DNA of 64,000 bases from Spiroplasma endosymbiont of Amphimallon solstitiale (GCF_964030965.1 NZ_OZ034999.1:372001-436000); one strand, 5' to 3'. Numbered from the stretch's first letter, positions 50,818 through 61,846 are shown. Notes: generated from the letters alone by a model not told the origin. Program-made: numbers and translations.

Positions 50818-50887
50818 AGGGACTACGTCCCTCGCCACTACGTGGCTCACCCAAATTATAGTCGCAGTAGGTTCACTGCGACTATAA
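50818..50887. promoter_or_regulatory. Three adjacent GC-rich hairpins next to plectrovirus genes
   Basis: AGGGAC-TAC-GTCCCT (50818-50832) and GCCAC-TAC-GTGGC (50834-50846) share the same TAC loop. A 13-bp inverted repeat with arms TTATAGTCGCAGT and its complement follows (50856-50887). They lie just past the stop of the Zot-like gene and are the most GC-rich spot around. In filamentous viruses the intergenic region holds the ssDNA origin, packaging hairpin and terminator, so this is likely the SpV1-type intergenic region. Confidence 0.6.
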
Positions 50888-50893
50888 CTATTT

Positions 50894-51754
50894 TTATTTA
50901 TCTTTATTTTTAGGTTTATCTTTCTTCTTTAAAATATTATCCAATTTATCCAAACCAGCAGACTTAATATCACTATAAGTCATATCAATACTACTTGCTT
51001 CTTTAAGGTATTTCTTAGGTGACAATTCACTTTTAAGTTCATGCACATAATGTAAAGCACGTGAATTATACCTTTTTAACCAGTGTCTAGGAAAAAATAA
51101 AGTCATAGCCATTGCTTCACCACTATAACTTGGAGGCATAATACCTTTCTTAATCATTTTTTTTATTCTGCGCCGTGAAAACACTACTTTATTATAATCA
51201 TCAATATTAGTATATAAATTAAGATTAAATATAACAACAAAGCCCAAAAAACGCATACGTTTAACTTGCACAACATACTCTACTTTTTCTCTTGCTTGTA
51301 CTGGTATTCTATTAGGGTGTTGTTCAATTAAATACATTGTACCATTAAACATATGACCTATTAATTTACAAAATTGTCCTAAACTTTCTTGTTGATTTTT
51401 AAACTGCATTCCTAAATCATTAGAATTTATCTTTAATGCTAATTCATCTAAAATTATTAAATCTTGTTCCTCAAAAGCATAATTACTTGCTAACTGATTA
51501 AAAGTAAAAACATCATTATAATTAACCAAATAAGAATAACCATTTTTTAATTTAATAGGAAAAGGACTAACTACTCGTTTTTTATGAGTTTGTGCTAAAC
51601 AACAAGCAAGAGCAGATTTACCAGTTCTTGGAGGTGCTGAAATAATATAACTACCAACTCGTTTTAAAATTTTAACATTACGAATAGTTATACAAATTGG
51701 ATAAATAATCATAATTAAAGCTATAACTAATAACACATAACCATATCAAGGCAT
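50894..51754 (-). CDS. Plectrovirus Zot-like assembly ATPase
   Basis: 286 residues from the ATG at 51754 (MPWYGY...), behind TTAGGAG. An N-terminal membrane segment (VLLVIALIMIIYPICITI) is followed by Walker A SAPPRTGKSALA and Walker B DLIILDELAL, the layout of the pI/Zot morphogenesis ATPases of filamentous phages. It ends with a Lys-rich tail. The adjacent adsorption-like protein and small membrane proteins fit the virion module of a Spiroplasma plectrovirus. Confidence 0.85.
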
Positions 51755-52144
51755 AATAAACTCCTAACCTACAATTAAAGTAATTGCTCTAACAAACAAT
51801 CATAAAGGTATAATATTTTCTATTCCACTAACAATATCAACATTTAAAGCAGTACTAATCGTATCTGAAAAAATGTGTCGTAATAAACTATCTGTTGTAA
51901 AAAGAAATTGTCTTAATGGCTCAACTGGTAAAACTTTGCCAACAACTCCATAAAGTACTCATCTAAAAGCATTACGTAAATGACCAAAAACATCATATCA
52001 ACTTGGTCTTTCATACTCAGGGTTAAATGGACTATTTGGTGGCACTGGCGTTATATTTTCACTTGAAAAAATATTGATTTGACCAAAATTCAACTGTGGT
52101 GAAAAAGTTGGTCTAATTGATTCACCATGAACATCAAAAAATAC

Positions 52145-52307
52145 CTTTAATTTTGTAGAAAAGTAATGATACATGATAAAGTGTTATTTTTAGAGAATTT
52201 TTACACTAAATAATGTTACTTTTAACAAATTTTTAATTAAAAATAATATTTTAAGTGTAAATTGATGAATAATTTTTGGTCATCCATACTTTTCTACATA
52301 ATTAAAA
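52145..52307. mobile_element. MITE, copy 12 (in plectrovirus)
   Basis: CTTTAATTTTGTAG to CTACATAATTAAAA; duplication AAAAATAC left (52137-52144). Inside the A-run the right copy fits best if the element is one base shorter. Confidence 0.92.
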
Positions 52308-52827
52308 AAAATACTGTTAAATGTCTTAAATTTGGAACACGAATAGGCATAGTAACAAAATTATATAAATCTTGTTGATAAATATCATTATCCACTTTAC
52401 CTTTAAAAACATATTTTGTATCACCAACATAATCTAAAAAACTAAAAGTAAAATTAGCAGTAAAAGTTTTAAAATATTCATATTCAAAATAAAACATAAA
52501 ACCTTGAATATAAAAACTCAAAGGTTTATCAATTTCAAAATTTAACTGTGTTTGAAAATTTATAATACTTTTACCAGTATTAACAAAATTTAAATTATTA
52601 GTATTATTTTTTGCAACATAATTATGATTAAACATAATACGTGAAAATTCATCTAATTGTTTTCTATTAAAAGTATAAACGCCAGTGCCCATATCTATCA
52701 TTTGTGACGGAACACCAACTGTATCACTATAATAATAACACGTATATAAACCTTCATTATTACCTATAAATTCACCACTTACTAATTTTAAATCCGGTTG
52801 GTCAACATCAAAATAAGCAGAATTTCA

Positions 52828-52990
52828 CTTTAATTTTGTAGAAAAGTAATGATACATGATAAAGTGTTATTTTTAGAGAATTTTTACACTAAATAATGTT
52901 ACTTTTAACAAATTTTTAATTAAAAATAATATTTTAAGTGTAAATTGATGAATAATTTTTGGTCATCCATACTTTTCTACATAATTAAAA
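52828..52990. mobile_element. 163-bp MITE, copy 13 (in plectrovirus)
   Basis: Complete; duplication GAATTTCA at 52820-52827 and 52991-52998. Confidence 0.95.
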
Positions 52991-53165
52991 GAATTTCATG
53001 GTATTGTTGCTCAATCATCAAAATTATGATACTTAACATGTTTAACCATTTCTTTTGTAATATCATAATTAACGACATTAGGGTCATTTGAAGCAATTAA
53101 ACTAGTTGGTGCTTGAACAGAAGTATTTACAACAAAAAACAATTTAGCAAACTTAAATCACATAA

Positions 53166-53357
53166 TTATTTACCAAACAAACATTTTAAAATTCATCATA
53201 AACCATAAAATATAATAAATCCAATAAAAAACTGTGTTCCATAAACTACTAAATTTCATAAAATAGTAGTAAATTGGTCAACTGGACTTCCTATAAACAT
53301 AGTTCAATAATCAACTATACATTGATGTATTTTATTGTAAATATCTCAAACACTCAT
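53166..53357 (-). CDS. Small plectrovirus membrane protein, 63 aa
   Basis: 63 residues (MSVWDIYNKIHQCIVDYW... LKCLFGK) with one long hydrophobic segment near YGTQFFIGFIIFYGLWWIL and seven Trp or so from TGA codons. It ends two bases before the pIII-like start. Size and place suit a minor coat or assembly protein. Confidence 0.65.
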
Positions 53358-53366
53358 AACTAACAC

Positions 53367-53564
53367 CTACCCAAACAATGACCTAAAAATAAATTTAATA
53401 CTACGATAAATAAAATTAAAAAATACACCTAATACTAACCAAAAAGTCAAATTAAACAAAATATAAACTTCATCAGTAATATTAGTTTGATTTAAAAATA
53501 TACCAATATCATTACTAGAAAATATAAAAATTAAATGCAATATACTATTCACAAAATCACTCAT
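53367..53564 (-). CDS. Small plectrovirus membrane protein, 65 aa
   Basis: 65 residues (MSDFVNSILHLIFIFSSND...) with two hydrophobic stretches (SILHLIFIFSS, VYILFNLTFWLVLGVFFNFIY) and a basic end (RSIKFIFRSLFG). Closely packed between two other small viral genes. Role unknown. Confidence 0.65.
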   Translation of the reverse strand: MSDFVNSILHLIFIFSSNDIGIFLNQTNITDEVYILFNLTFWLVLGVFFNFIYRSIKFIFRSLFG

Positions 53565-53566
53565 AA

Positions 53567-53890
53567 TTAAGTACCTACAAACTTCCCTTTTTTATTTTCA
53601 ACACCCTTAGCCTTATTTATTAAACGTTTTCTTTCATGTTGTTTAGCAATTTGCTTACCAACAAATCTTGAACTACCTTTAATATTTCTATAACTTTGCT
53701 TTACAGTACCCGATGTAGAAACTGGCTGAATATCAATATTTAAAAAAACTGACATAGCAAACTTTATTAAAAGAATAAAAACAACAAAAGTTCCCAAATT
53801 AAAACCTAAATCTGCCATTGGCAAATTTCAAAATTTCATAAAAATTTGTCCAAATAATTCTAAAACTTTTGAAATAAAAGCAACACCCAT
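53567..53890 (-). CDS. Plectrovirus membrane/coat-like protein, 107 aa
   Basis: 107 residues from ATG 53890, behind GGAGTAG; a shorter start at 53824 would omit the amphipathic N-terminus. One transmembrane segment (NLGTFVVFILLIKFAMSVFL) separates an acidic or neutral N-terminus from a strongly basic C-terminus (RNIKGSSRFVGKQIAKQHERKRLINKAKG). This is the layout of inovirus coat proteins, where the basic end faces DNA. Coat identity is inferred. The upstream viral genes are missing beyond IS30 at 53921. Confidence 0.68.
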
Positions 53891-53920
53891 AATAAACTAC
53901 TCCTATATTATTTTTAATAA

Positions 53921-54980
53921 CCTGAATTGTAAAATTAAAAAGGACACTTATATAAAAATTAAATTGTGTTAATTCTATAATTAAGAAAAGAAAGGAATTA
54001 GCACAATGTATAAGTATCTGACTATTGAATCAATAATAGCAATAAAAGAATATAAAAGTTATGGATTTTCGATTCGTAAAATAGCAAAAGCCATTGATTA
54101 TAGTAAATCAACTGTACATAGAGTTTGTAGATTATTAAATCAAAACTTATTACCATTAGAAATATTGAATAAAATTCAAAAAAATAAACAAAATGCAGGT
54201 AGAAAATTAATAATTTTAACTTTAATAGAAATTAATACTATTAATCATTTGTTAATTACTAAAAATTATGCTCTTGATATAATTGCTAATTTTTTAAAGG
54301 AAAATAAAATAAAAAGTATTTCAACAAAAACTTTATATAACATGTTTAAAACAAATCAAATGGGTTTTGATGAAAATAACTTATTGAGAAAAGGAAAAAA
54401 TAAACCTCACAAACAAAAAAAACTAGGGGCAGAATTAATAATTGTAAGTCTATTCATGAAAGAAATTTAATCATTCCTAATATTAAAAATATAGAAGAAT
54501 TTGGTCATTTAGAGGGTGATACTATCATTGGTAAAGATCATAAAAGTTCTATTATTACTTTAGCTGATATATGATCAAAAACCACAATTCCTTTAGCAAC
54601 TAAAAATAATAAATCAGAAAATATTACAAAAAGTATAATAAAATTTATTTCAAAGTTACAAAAAGGAACAGTTAAAACTATTACTTTTGATCGTGGTAAA
54701 GAATTTAGTAAATGAAAATTAATCGAAAAAAATTGTAATGTTAAGATTTATTTTGCAGATCCTGGTAAACCTTGTCAAAGAGGTTTAAATGAAAATAATA
54801 ATGGTATTTTAAGAAGATATTTACCAAAATCTACAGATCTATCTTCATATAAACAAAAAGATTTAAATACTATAGCATTTCAAATTAATTCTACACCCAG
54901 AAAATCACTATCTTATAAAAGACCAATAGATTTAATACAATTATTTTAAAAAACTGTCCCATTTATATTTACAATTCAGG
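53921..54980 (+). mobile_element. IS30-family element, copy 9 (1-bp deletion)
   Basis: 1060 bp with both inverted ends and TAA on each side. It borders the plectrovirus remnant. Confidence 0.94.
54006..54949 (+). pseudogene. IS30 transposase, one-base frameshift
   Basis: A G is missing in the A-rich stretch at 54411-54421 (after residue about 138), so the frame ends after LGAELIIVSLFMKEI. Also an Arg-to-Gln change near residue 118. Inactive unless the loss is an error. Confidence 0.9.
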
Positions 54981-54995
54981 TAATTATATAAATGA

Positions 54996-55036
54996 ATAAT
55001 ATTAAGAAAATATTCAAATATTTTCTTAATATTATT
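54996..55036 (-). terminator. Terminator, minus-strand gene at 55032
   Basis: Long AT hairpin (AATAATATTAAGAAAATAT and its complement) with a 3-4 nt loop; it overlaps the end of the small gene. It would work in either direction. Confidence 0.6.
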
Positions 55037-55289
55037 TTGATTTATTAATTTGATTCAATATTCTACTTGCATCTAAATTAAATGGTATTACAATAATTTC
55101 ATAGTGAATAATTTCGCGATTAGGGTATCCAAATTTTGTCACTATTTCTTTAAAACTTAGATGAAATAGTGTTGCTAATTCTAATGTTTCAAATGCTTTA
55201 TATTTTATGTCATCACTTTGATTTGTTTTATATTTTAATAAATAAATTTCTTTGAGTTTTATTTTCATTTCATTTTTATTGCCATTCAT
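55032..55289 (-). CDS. Hypothetical protein, 85 aa
   Basis: 85 residues behind GAGAGG. Basic start (MNGNKNEMKIKLKEIYLLKYK), then soluble helices (ETLELATLFHLSFKEIVTKF). No membrane segment or known motif. The phrase LATLFHLSFKEIVTKFGYP could be an HTH-like helix pair, but this is not convincing. Confidence 0.6.
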   Translation of the reverse strand: MNGNKNEMKIKLKEIYLLKYKTNQSDDIKYKAFETLELATLFHLSFKEIVTKFGYPNREIIHYEIIVIPFNLDASRILNQINKSK

Positions 55290-55417
55290 TTTTTTTACCT
55301 CTCAAACTTATATATATAATTTAACAAGTAAATTATATATAAATTATATCATTTTACTTAATTCATATTTAGTATTTTTTATTAAAAAATTTTAATAAAT
55401 ATACAATAAAAATATGA

Positions 55418-55579
55418 TTATGAAAACGTAGGTGATTTTGCAATAATATCATCATTAATTTTTTCTATATTCTCATTCTCATTTATATCTTTTATATCAT
55501 CATCATTTAGTGTTGCTTCTTTTCCTAAATTTTGATTTCATTTTTCAATTTTTAAGATATGTATTTTAATCTTTGTCAT
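55418..55579 (-). CDS. Small acidic hypothetical protein, 53 aa
   Basis: 53 residues behind GAGGGGATTGAG. Starts MTKIKIHILKIEKWNQNLG and continues acidic (LNDDDIKDINENENIEKINDD). A Trp is encoded by TGA. Similar in size and start context to the gene at 55032. Function unknown. Confidence 0.5.
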
Positions 55580-55879
55580 TCTCAATCCCCTCTTAATAAA
55601 AAACCTTGTATGAATAAATTATACAAAAAATTTTTTTTACTTTTAAAAATATAAATTTTTATTATAAGAATATTAAATAAAAATTAAATAAAATATTGTT
55701 TTAATTATGTAGAAAAGTATGGATGACCAAAAATTATTCATCAATTTACACTTAAAATATTATTTTTAATTAAAAATTTGTTAAAAGTGACATTATTTAG
55801 TGTAAAAATTCTCTAAAAATAACACTTTATCATGTATCATTACTTTTCTACAAAATTAAAGAAATATTGTTATTATATA
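55580..55879. other. Non-coding stretch around a MITE
   Basis: AT-rich sequence between the small acidic gene and the tRNA-Ile promoter. It holds the MITE at 55699-55861 and nothing else I can recognise. Confidence 0.6.
55699..55861. mobile_element. 163-bp MITE, copy 14 (intergenic)
   Basis: Complete; duplication AAATATTG at 55691-55698 and 55862-55869. The only copy in purely intergenic DNA, ending 18 bp before the tRNA-Ile promoter. Confidence 0.94.
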
Positions 55880-55908
55880 TTGCAATCGTGCTTGAACAAA
55901 TATATAAT
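55880..55908 (+). promoter_or_regulatory. Promoter of tRNA-Ile
   Basis: TTGCAA (55880-55885), 17-bp spacer, TATAAT (55903-55908), 18 bp before the tRNA. Confidence 0.8.
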
Positions 55909-55926
55909 ATCTCTGTTGCTCTTTTT

Positions 55927-56003
55927 GGGACTATAGCTCAGCTGGTTAGAGCGCACGCTTGATAAGCGTGAGGTCGATGGTTCAAGTCCATTTAGTCCCA
56001 CCA
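55927..56003 (+). tRNA. tRNA-Ile (GAT)
   Basis: Acceptor GGGACTA pairs TAGTCCC, anticodon loop TTGATAA (GAT), GGTTCAAGTCC T-arm and encoded CCA. A single-gene unit with its own promoter and terminator. Confidence 0.97.
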
Positions 56004-56020
56004 TTATATGTGAAATTATG

Positions 56021-56050
56021 AAATAAACAGTTTTGTTTATTTTTTTTTAT
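56021..56050 (+). terminator. Terminator of tRNA-Ile
   Basis: AAATAAACA pairs TGTTTATTT with loop GTTT, followed by T-run. Confidence 0.82.
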
Positions 56051-56155
56051 TTAAATCAAATTAAAAATTACCTGAATTGTAAAATTAAAAAGGACACTTA
56101 TATAAAAATTAAATTGTGTTAATTCTATAATTAAGAAAAGAAAGGAATTAGCACA

Positions 56156-57271
56156 ATGTATAAGTATCTGACTATTGAATCAATAATAGCAATAAAAGAA
56201 TATAAAAGTTATGGATTTTCGATTCGTAAAATAGCAAAAGCCATTGATTATAGTAAATCAACTGTACATAGAGTTTGTAGATTATTAAATCAAAACTTAT
56301 TACCATTAGAAATATTGAATAAAATTCAAAAAAATAAACAAAATGCAGGTAGAAAATTAATAATTTTAACTTTAATAGAAATTAATACTATTAATCATTT
56401 GTTAATTACTAAAAATTATGCTCTTGATATAATTGCTAATTTTTTAAAGGAAAATAAAATAAAAAGTATTTCAACAAAAACTTTATATAACATGTTTAAA
56501 ACAAATCGAATGGGTTTTGATGAAAATAACTTATTGAGAAAAGGAAAAAATAAACCTCACAAACAAAAAGAAACTAGGGGCAGAATTAATAATTGTAAGT
56601 CTATTCATGAAAGAAATTTAATCATTCCTAATATTAAAAATATAGAAGAATTCTTTAATTTTGTAGAAAAGTAATGATACATGATAAAGTGTTATTTTTA
56701 GAGAATTTTTACACTAAATAATGTTATTTTTAACAAATTTTTAATTAAAAATAATATTTTAAGTGTAAATTGATGAATAATTTTTGGTCATCCATACTTT
56801 TCTACATAATTAAAAGAAGAATTTGGTCATTTAGAGGGTGATACTATCATTGGTAAAGATCATAAAAGTTCTATTATTACTTTAGCTGATATATGATCAA
56901 AAACCACAATTCCTTTAGCAACTAAAAATAATAAATCAGAAAATATTACAAAAAGTATAATAAAATTTATTTCAAAGTTACAAAAAGGAACAGTTAAAAC
57001 TATTACTTTTGATCGTGGTAAAGAATTTAGTAAATGAAAATTAATCGAAAAAAATTGTAATGTTAAGATTTATTTTGCAGATCCTGGTAAACCTTGTCAA
57101 AGAGGTTTAAATGAAAATAATAATGGTATTTTAAGAAGATATTTACCAAAATCTACAGATCTATCTTCATATAAACAAAAAGATTTAAATACTATAGCAT
57201 TTCAAATTAATTCTACACCCAGAAAATCACTATCTTATAAAAGACCAATAGATTTAATACAATTATTTTAA
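56156..57271 (+). pseudogene. IS30 transposase interrupted by MITE
   Basis: MITE at the GAAGAATT site, same place and orientation as in copy 5. Confidence 0.93.
56653..56815. mobile_element. 163-bp MITE, copy 15 (in IS30)
   Basis: Complete; duplication GAAGAATT at 56645-56652 and 56816-56823. One internal C-to-T change. Confidence 0.95.
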
Positions 57272-57302
57272 AAAACTGTCCCATTTATATTTACAATTCA
57301 GG

Positions 57303-57509
57303 ATAGATAAAAAATTTTCAGTAGATGTTAATGAAAATCGTTTATTGGTAAATATTAAAACTGAAGCACAAGTTGCAGAAGTATTAGCAATTGCTTTAAA
57401 TGCTAATATTATCATTACTTATTTAAAACCATATACTGTTGATTTGCAAACAATGTATGAACGAATTGTTATGGAAGCTAATGATAAAAATAAGAAGGGA
57501 GAAAAATAA
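57303..57509 (+). pseudogene. ABC transporter ATP-binding protein, C-terminal fragment
   Basis: 68 codons open to TAA 57507-57509: EAQVAEVLAIALNANIIITY, YTVDLQTMYERIVMEANDK. This is the typical end of ABC-2 type ATPases (the L-E-L--YE-IVM pattern). Walker and signature motifs are missing because IS30 lies in front. The stop overlaps the permease start (TAATG), so the two were one operon. Confidence 0.7.
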
Positions 57510-58921
57510 TGCCAATATTTCGTTATACTTTTAAAAAGATGATTGCTACTCCTTCAACTTGAATTATTTTTATTATAACTTTAATTTTTCTTGCTTTATC
57601 TTGGTCTTTAATTTCGTTATTTGTGGGTTCTGAAGCAATAAAACAATTAACTTATGATCAAGCATTAAATTTTTATGTACCACAATGAAAAATATTATCA
57701 TTCTCGGTACTTTTATCAATTATGATTTTTGTATTTATTTCAGTTAAAGCAACACAAGTTTTTCGTGATGAAATTGATGATGGTACTTTATTGATTTTAG
57801 TATCAAAGCCAGTTAGTAGAACTAGAATTTGAACTGAAAAGTTATTATCTTTACAAGTGGTAATTATTTTATACTTATTTTTATCTATTTTTATTGCTAG
57901 TTTTGTTATTACTATTCCTGGCATTGGTAGTTCAACTATTTATAGTGCGGTATTTCCTTATTTGTGAATTTTATTTGGTGTTGCTATTATTTTTGATTTA
58001 ATTATTTCTTCAATTGCTATTTTATTTTCATTAATTTTAAATGCTAAGGCTTTAGTTGCAATTATGATTGGAATGGCTGCTTTATTCAATATTTTTGCGA
58101 CATTAATTAATGGTTTAGTAACATTTGATCCTACATATTATGTTGTTTCACAGTCATTAGCAGTTTATAATAATGTAAAAGCTAAATTAGATAAAACTGA
58201 TATTGATTGAATTAATGATGTATATAGAAAAGACCCAACAACTACTATTGAATCTATTCATAAGGCTATGGTTAGTATTTACGATGCATATATTAAAGAA
58301 GTTAAGTATCCTAATAATTATGATTATCAAAAAGAACAAACAACAGTATTAGCAATTAAGAATGGTAGTACTAGTACTCCACCAACTGCTGATGCTCCTA
58401 AGGACTTGGTTACTCATATTTACAATATTGGTAATGCTTTTCGTCAATGAAAAGAACAAAGTTTTGAAGAATTAATGACAGGTGAAAAAGTTGGACTAGA
58501 TAACCTTGGTCCCAAAAGATCAAATGGTGTTGGTAGCAATAATGTTGATTATTCAGTAAATCTTATGATTACGGGTTTAAATACATCTCTTTCTCAATCA
58601 CAATATGATGCTCTTAATACTAAGACATCACAAGTTAAAGCAATGCGTTATTTAAATATTTTTTATCAATTAAAATATATTTGAGATGGAATATCGACTG
58701 AACAAAGTTCAATCTTTGCTTATCCAAGTGAGTATGCTATGACAGCAGATTCTTATTTAGTTAGTTTTAATAAAGTTAACACAAATTATCAAGTTGATAC
58801 CAATAAAGCAACTAATAGTAAAATTCTTAATTTTCCAGTTTTATTGACTGTCTATGTTTTGCTTGGTATTGGTTTATTGAGTGCTTCATGATTAGTATTT
58901 AATCGTAGAGATTTTACTTAG
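57509..58921 (+). CDS. ABC-2 type transporter permease
   Basis: 470 residues. Six or so membrane segments: STWIIFIITLIFLALSWSLI, ILSFSVLLSIMIFVFISV, SLQVVIILYLFLSIFIASFVI, LWILFGVAIIFDLIISSIAILFSL, LVAIMIGMAALFNIFATLI and, after a 220-residue soluble loop, FPVLLTVYVLLGIGLLSASWLVFNRRDF. The motif FRDEIDDGTLLILVSKPVSR is the classic ABC-2 coupling segment. The large exposed loop is unusual. Its ATPase partner is truncated here, so function is doubtful unless another copy exists. Confidence 0.87.
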
Positions 58922-58939
58922 TAGTTTAGTATCTTTTAT

Positions 58940-58972
58940 AAAAAATCAACATCAAAGATGTTGATTTTTTAT
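58940..58972 (+). terminator. Terminator of ABC permease
   Basis: A perfect 14-bp hairpin (AAAAAATCAACATC and complement, loop AAA) ending in T-run. Confidence 0.9.
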
Positions 58973-59054
58973 ATATTAAATTTCAAACCTCATTATTTAA
59001 ATGATGTAAAATTATTATTATAATATAGAGTAAATTAATGATAAGGGTGAAATT

Positions 59055-60865
59055 ATGAAAATTAGTGGATTTAAAATTAATAATAGAGCAAATCCACATA
59101 AAATTAGTAATTTTTTTGCTACTAAAAAATGGTATTTATTAGCATTAATGATTATTATTCCGGCAGTATTGCAACAAATATTATCAGCATCAATGAATTT
59201 ACTAGATAATATTATGGTTGGAGAATTAAAGGATAGTTTTATTAGTGGAATGAACATATTAGGGATATTTTTACTTCATTAGGACTTTGAGATAATTGAA
59301 GTTGATGAAAAGATAATGGTTTAGAACATTTTTATCATTTGCAATATTCAGCAGGACAAATTGCTGTTTCGGGAGTTACTGCTTCTAATCAAATTTTTGT
59401 TATTATTTATGCCGTTATGGGAGGTTTTATCAACGGTGTTAGTATTTTTGGTGCTCAATTTTATGGAGCTGGAAGATATGGTTCTTTAAGACAAACAGTA
59501 AGAATGAGAATTATTTTTGGATTTTTAATTGGAGTAATAGTTATTATTTTATCTTATACAGTAGGTGAATATTTAATTTCTTATACTACTAGTCCTAGTA
59601 GTGCATTGGATAAATTTAATCAATTATGTGCTGCTAAAGGATTAAATCTTAATGATATTAATGAGTTAAAGGACATTTTAAATTATAATCATCCTTTTAG
59701 TGAAAATTCACTTATTGATTTTATGAATGTTCATAATATTGATAAAAATGATCCCCAATTTGTACAAATTATTTTACGTTATTATGAATTTCATTCAGCA
59801 TCTTTAGCAACAGCACAAGGTATTGATTATAATCAATGAATTGTTTTTTCTTATCCATTGTTAGGAATAAACTTTGCTTTTGTTTCAGTATTTCGTGAAA
59901 CAAAACGTGGTTATATTCCATTAATATTAACTTTTGTTTCAGTATTTATTAACTTTTTATTAAATTTATTATTAATTAATGGTATTGGTGCAGTTGCAGG
60001 AATTGGAGCACGAGGTTCAGCAGTTGCTACTTTAACAGCGAGAATTGCTCAGTTGGCATTAATTAGTGGTTTTATTATATGAAAGAAATATGAATTTCAA
60101 CCAAAAGTTTTGAAAATGTTTAAGATTAGGGGTGATTTATTTAAAAAAATTATAATTAAAACATGGCCATTAATGTTAAATGATTTATTATTTGCAGTTG
60201 CTACGACAATGATTATTAGATTAATTTCGCAATGAAGCTTTGAAGCATTAAGTGGTTCGGCAATTGCTTCCACGATTAATACCATGTTCTATACTTTATA
60301 TATTGGATTTGGTATTGCTTCTTCGGTGTTAATTGCCAATCGTTTAGGTGCCGATGATTTGATTGGTGCTAAATATAATGCTAAACATTTAATTAGGTTA
60401 GGTTTTTTTGTATCATTATTTTTTGCTGGCTTATTAGTTTTATCTTCATTTTTTTTATCACAATTATTATTTAATGCAACAACAGAAGCCTTACGAATTT
60501 CTAGTTGAATGATGCGTGTTGATGCTATAGTTTTTAGTGCTTATACTATTTTGTATACTTGTATTTATGCATTTCGTGCTGGTGGCTTAGCAATTACTGT
60601 TTTACTTGTTGATAGTTGTTTTACTTGATGTTTTTCAATATTAATTTTATTTATTGAGGTACATTATAGTCCTTTAGATATTGTTTATATTTATGCTATT
60701 ATGCGTTCTTGTGATGTTCTTAAGATGGTTATTGCTTTATTTATTTATCATCGTGGTAAATGAGTAAGAAATTTAGCAAGTAGTATGAATAAAGTATATC
60801 CAGAATCTCCACCAGTAATTGATATACCAAAAGCAAAAGATAAAGTTGATATTGCTAATTTCTAA
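59055..60865 (+). pseudogene. MATE family transporter, single-base frameshift
   Basis: Starts at ATG 59055 behind AGGGTGAA. MATE core: YLLALMIIIPAVLQQILSASMNLLDNIMVGEL, then SGVTASNQIFVIIYAVMGGF, GAQFYGAGRYG, and a second half with GRG-like loops to the stop 60863-60865. Near 59247-59250 (GTGGAATGAAC) one A appears missing; the frame changes and continues as HIRDIFTSLGLWDNW. Length is 3n+2. Corrected it would be about 603 residues, longer than usual MATE because of a 90-residue soluble insert. May be a sequencing slip. Confidence 0.82.
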
Positions 60866-60890
60866 AGATTGAAAATTTCTTTAATATATA

Positions 60891-60927
60891 ATTTAAATAA
60901 ACGCCTTTTATGGCGTTTATTTAAATA
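60891..60927. terminator. Bidirectional terminator
   Basis: A perfect 15-bp stem ATTTAAATAAACGCC and its complement with a TTTTAT loop, between two convergent genes. Confidence 0.9.
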
Positions 60928-60937
60928 TGTTTAATTT

Positions 60938-61846
60938 TTAAAATTTTACTATTCTTGAATTAGTTGGCTTTATTCTTTGCTTATAATTTTTTGTTGGAAT
61001 ATCATTTTCATATTTACGTAGTGTTTGTTCTCAAGGGATGTCCTTTTCTTTTTGTTTATTAATGGGGTTAGATATTTGTAGTTTTGGTTGTATTTTTAGA
61101 GGTACTGAAATATCTGAATTTAAAGAATCTGTTGATGTGGATTTTGAATTAAAACCTTCATCACTACTGTTAGATAATAATTGATTTTTCAAATCACAAA
61201 TTTTTTCAGTAAGTTGAAATATTTCTGATTCAAATTGTTCAACCATTTGCTCATTGACTTCGACAATTGTTTCTTTTTCTTGCTGTTCTTTTTGATTTAT
61301 TAAATCAATTAATAAATTATTGTTATTATTTAACAAATTATTTTTATCTTCTAATAATTTGTTTTCATGTTCAGTTATTTGATTAATATTAGTTATTAAA
61401 TTTGCGTATTTTGTTTGTTTTTCAATATAATTTGAATTTAAAATATTAATTTTTTGTTGATTATTTAATTTTGTTTTTTTAAATAATTCACAATTTATTT
61501 CTTCTGTTTCAATTAAATTATTAATACTTTTATTTTTATTTATTTTTCCAAATGAAAAAAGATTAATAAAAAAATTTTTAATTTTGTTAATTTTTTGTTC
61601 CTTTAATTTATAGACTTGAATATTAAATTGAAATACTTTATCTTCTATTTCTTTATTTTGTTTAATTCAAAATTGAATAGTTTTTTGATAATTATTAATT
61701 TCTTTTTCAATTTTCTCACTTTTTTCAATAAGTTTTATTTTTTCTTCTTTTAAATTTAGTAATTGTTTTTTAATTTTTTCTATAGTTTCATAATTTATTA
61801 AATATGTTTTGTTAGTAAATAATTGTTCTTTTTTAATTGTTTTCAT
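60938..61846 (-). CDS. Coiled-coil protein, 302 aa
   Basis: 302 residues behind AAAAGGGGG. Almost entirely helical, with Lys/Glu/Asn-rich heptads: IEKIKKQLLNLKEEKIKLIEKSEKIEKEI, NYIEKQTKYANLITNINQITEHENKLLEDK, EQQEKETIVEVNEQMVEQFESEIFQLTEKICDLKNQLL. It ends in a Ser/Thr-rich and then basic tail (KNYKQRIKPTNSRIVKF). A short hydrophobic piece (KNFFINLFSFGK) is too short for a membrane span. No recognised family. Possibly a cytoskeletal or structural protein; inference. Its leader resembles that of the gene at 8930. Confidence 0.75.

Larger units (their letters stand above)
51764..53163 (-). pseudogene. Plectrovirus minor coat/adsorption (pIII-like) protein, split by two MITEs
   Basis: On the minus strand from ATG 53163. 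After removal of two MITEs and their duplications a frame of about 352 residues is restored. It begins MWFKFAKLFFVVNTSVQAPT (signal-like), has a Tyr/Phe-rich middle (YIQGFMFYFEYEYFKTFTANF) and ends with a hydrophobic anchor (IPLWLFVRAITLIVG). Position before the Zot-like gene matches filamentous-phage order III-then-I. Broken twice, so the virus cannot be functional from this locus. Confidence 0.78.
56071..57302 (+). mobile_element. IS30-family element, copy 10, carrying one MITE
   Basis: 1232 bp = 1061 + 171. Flanks TTA and ATA do not match. To the right is the tail of an ABC ATPase gene, to the left a tRNA terminator; the missing ATPase start implies a deletion or rearrangement at this IS. 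Confidence 0.95.
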
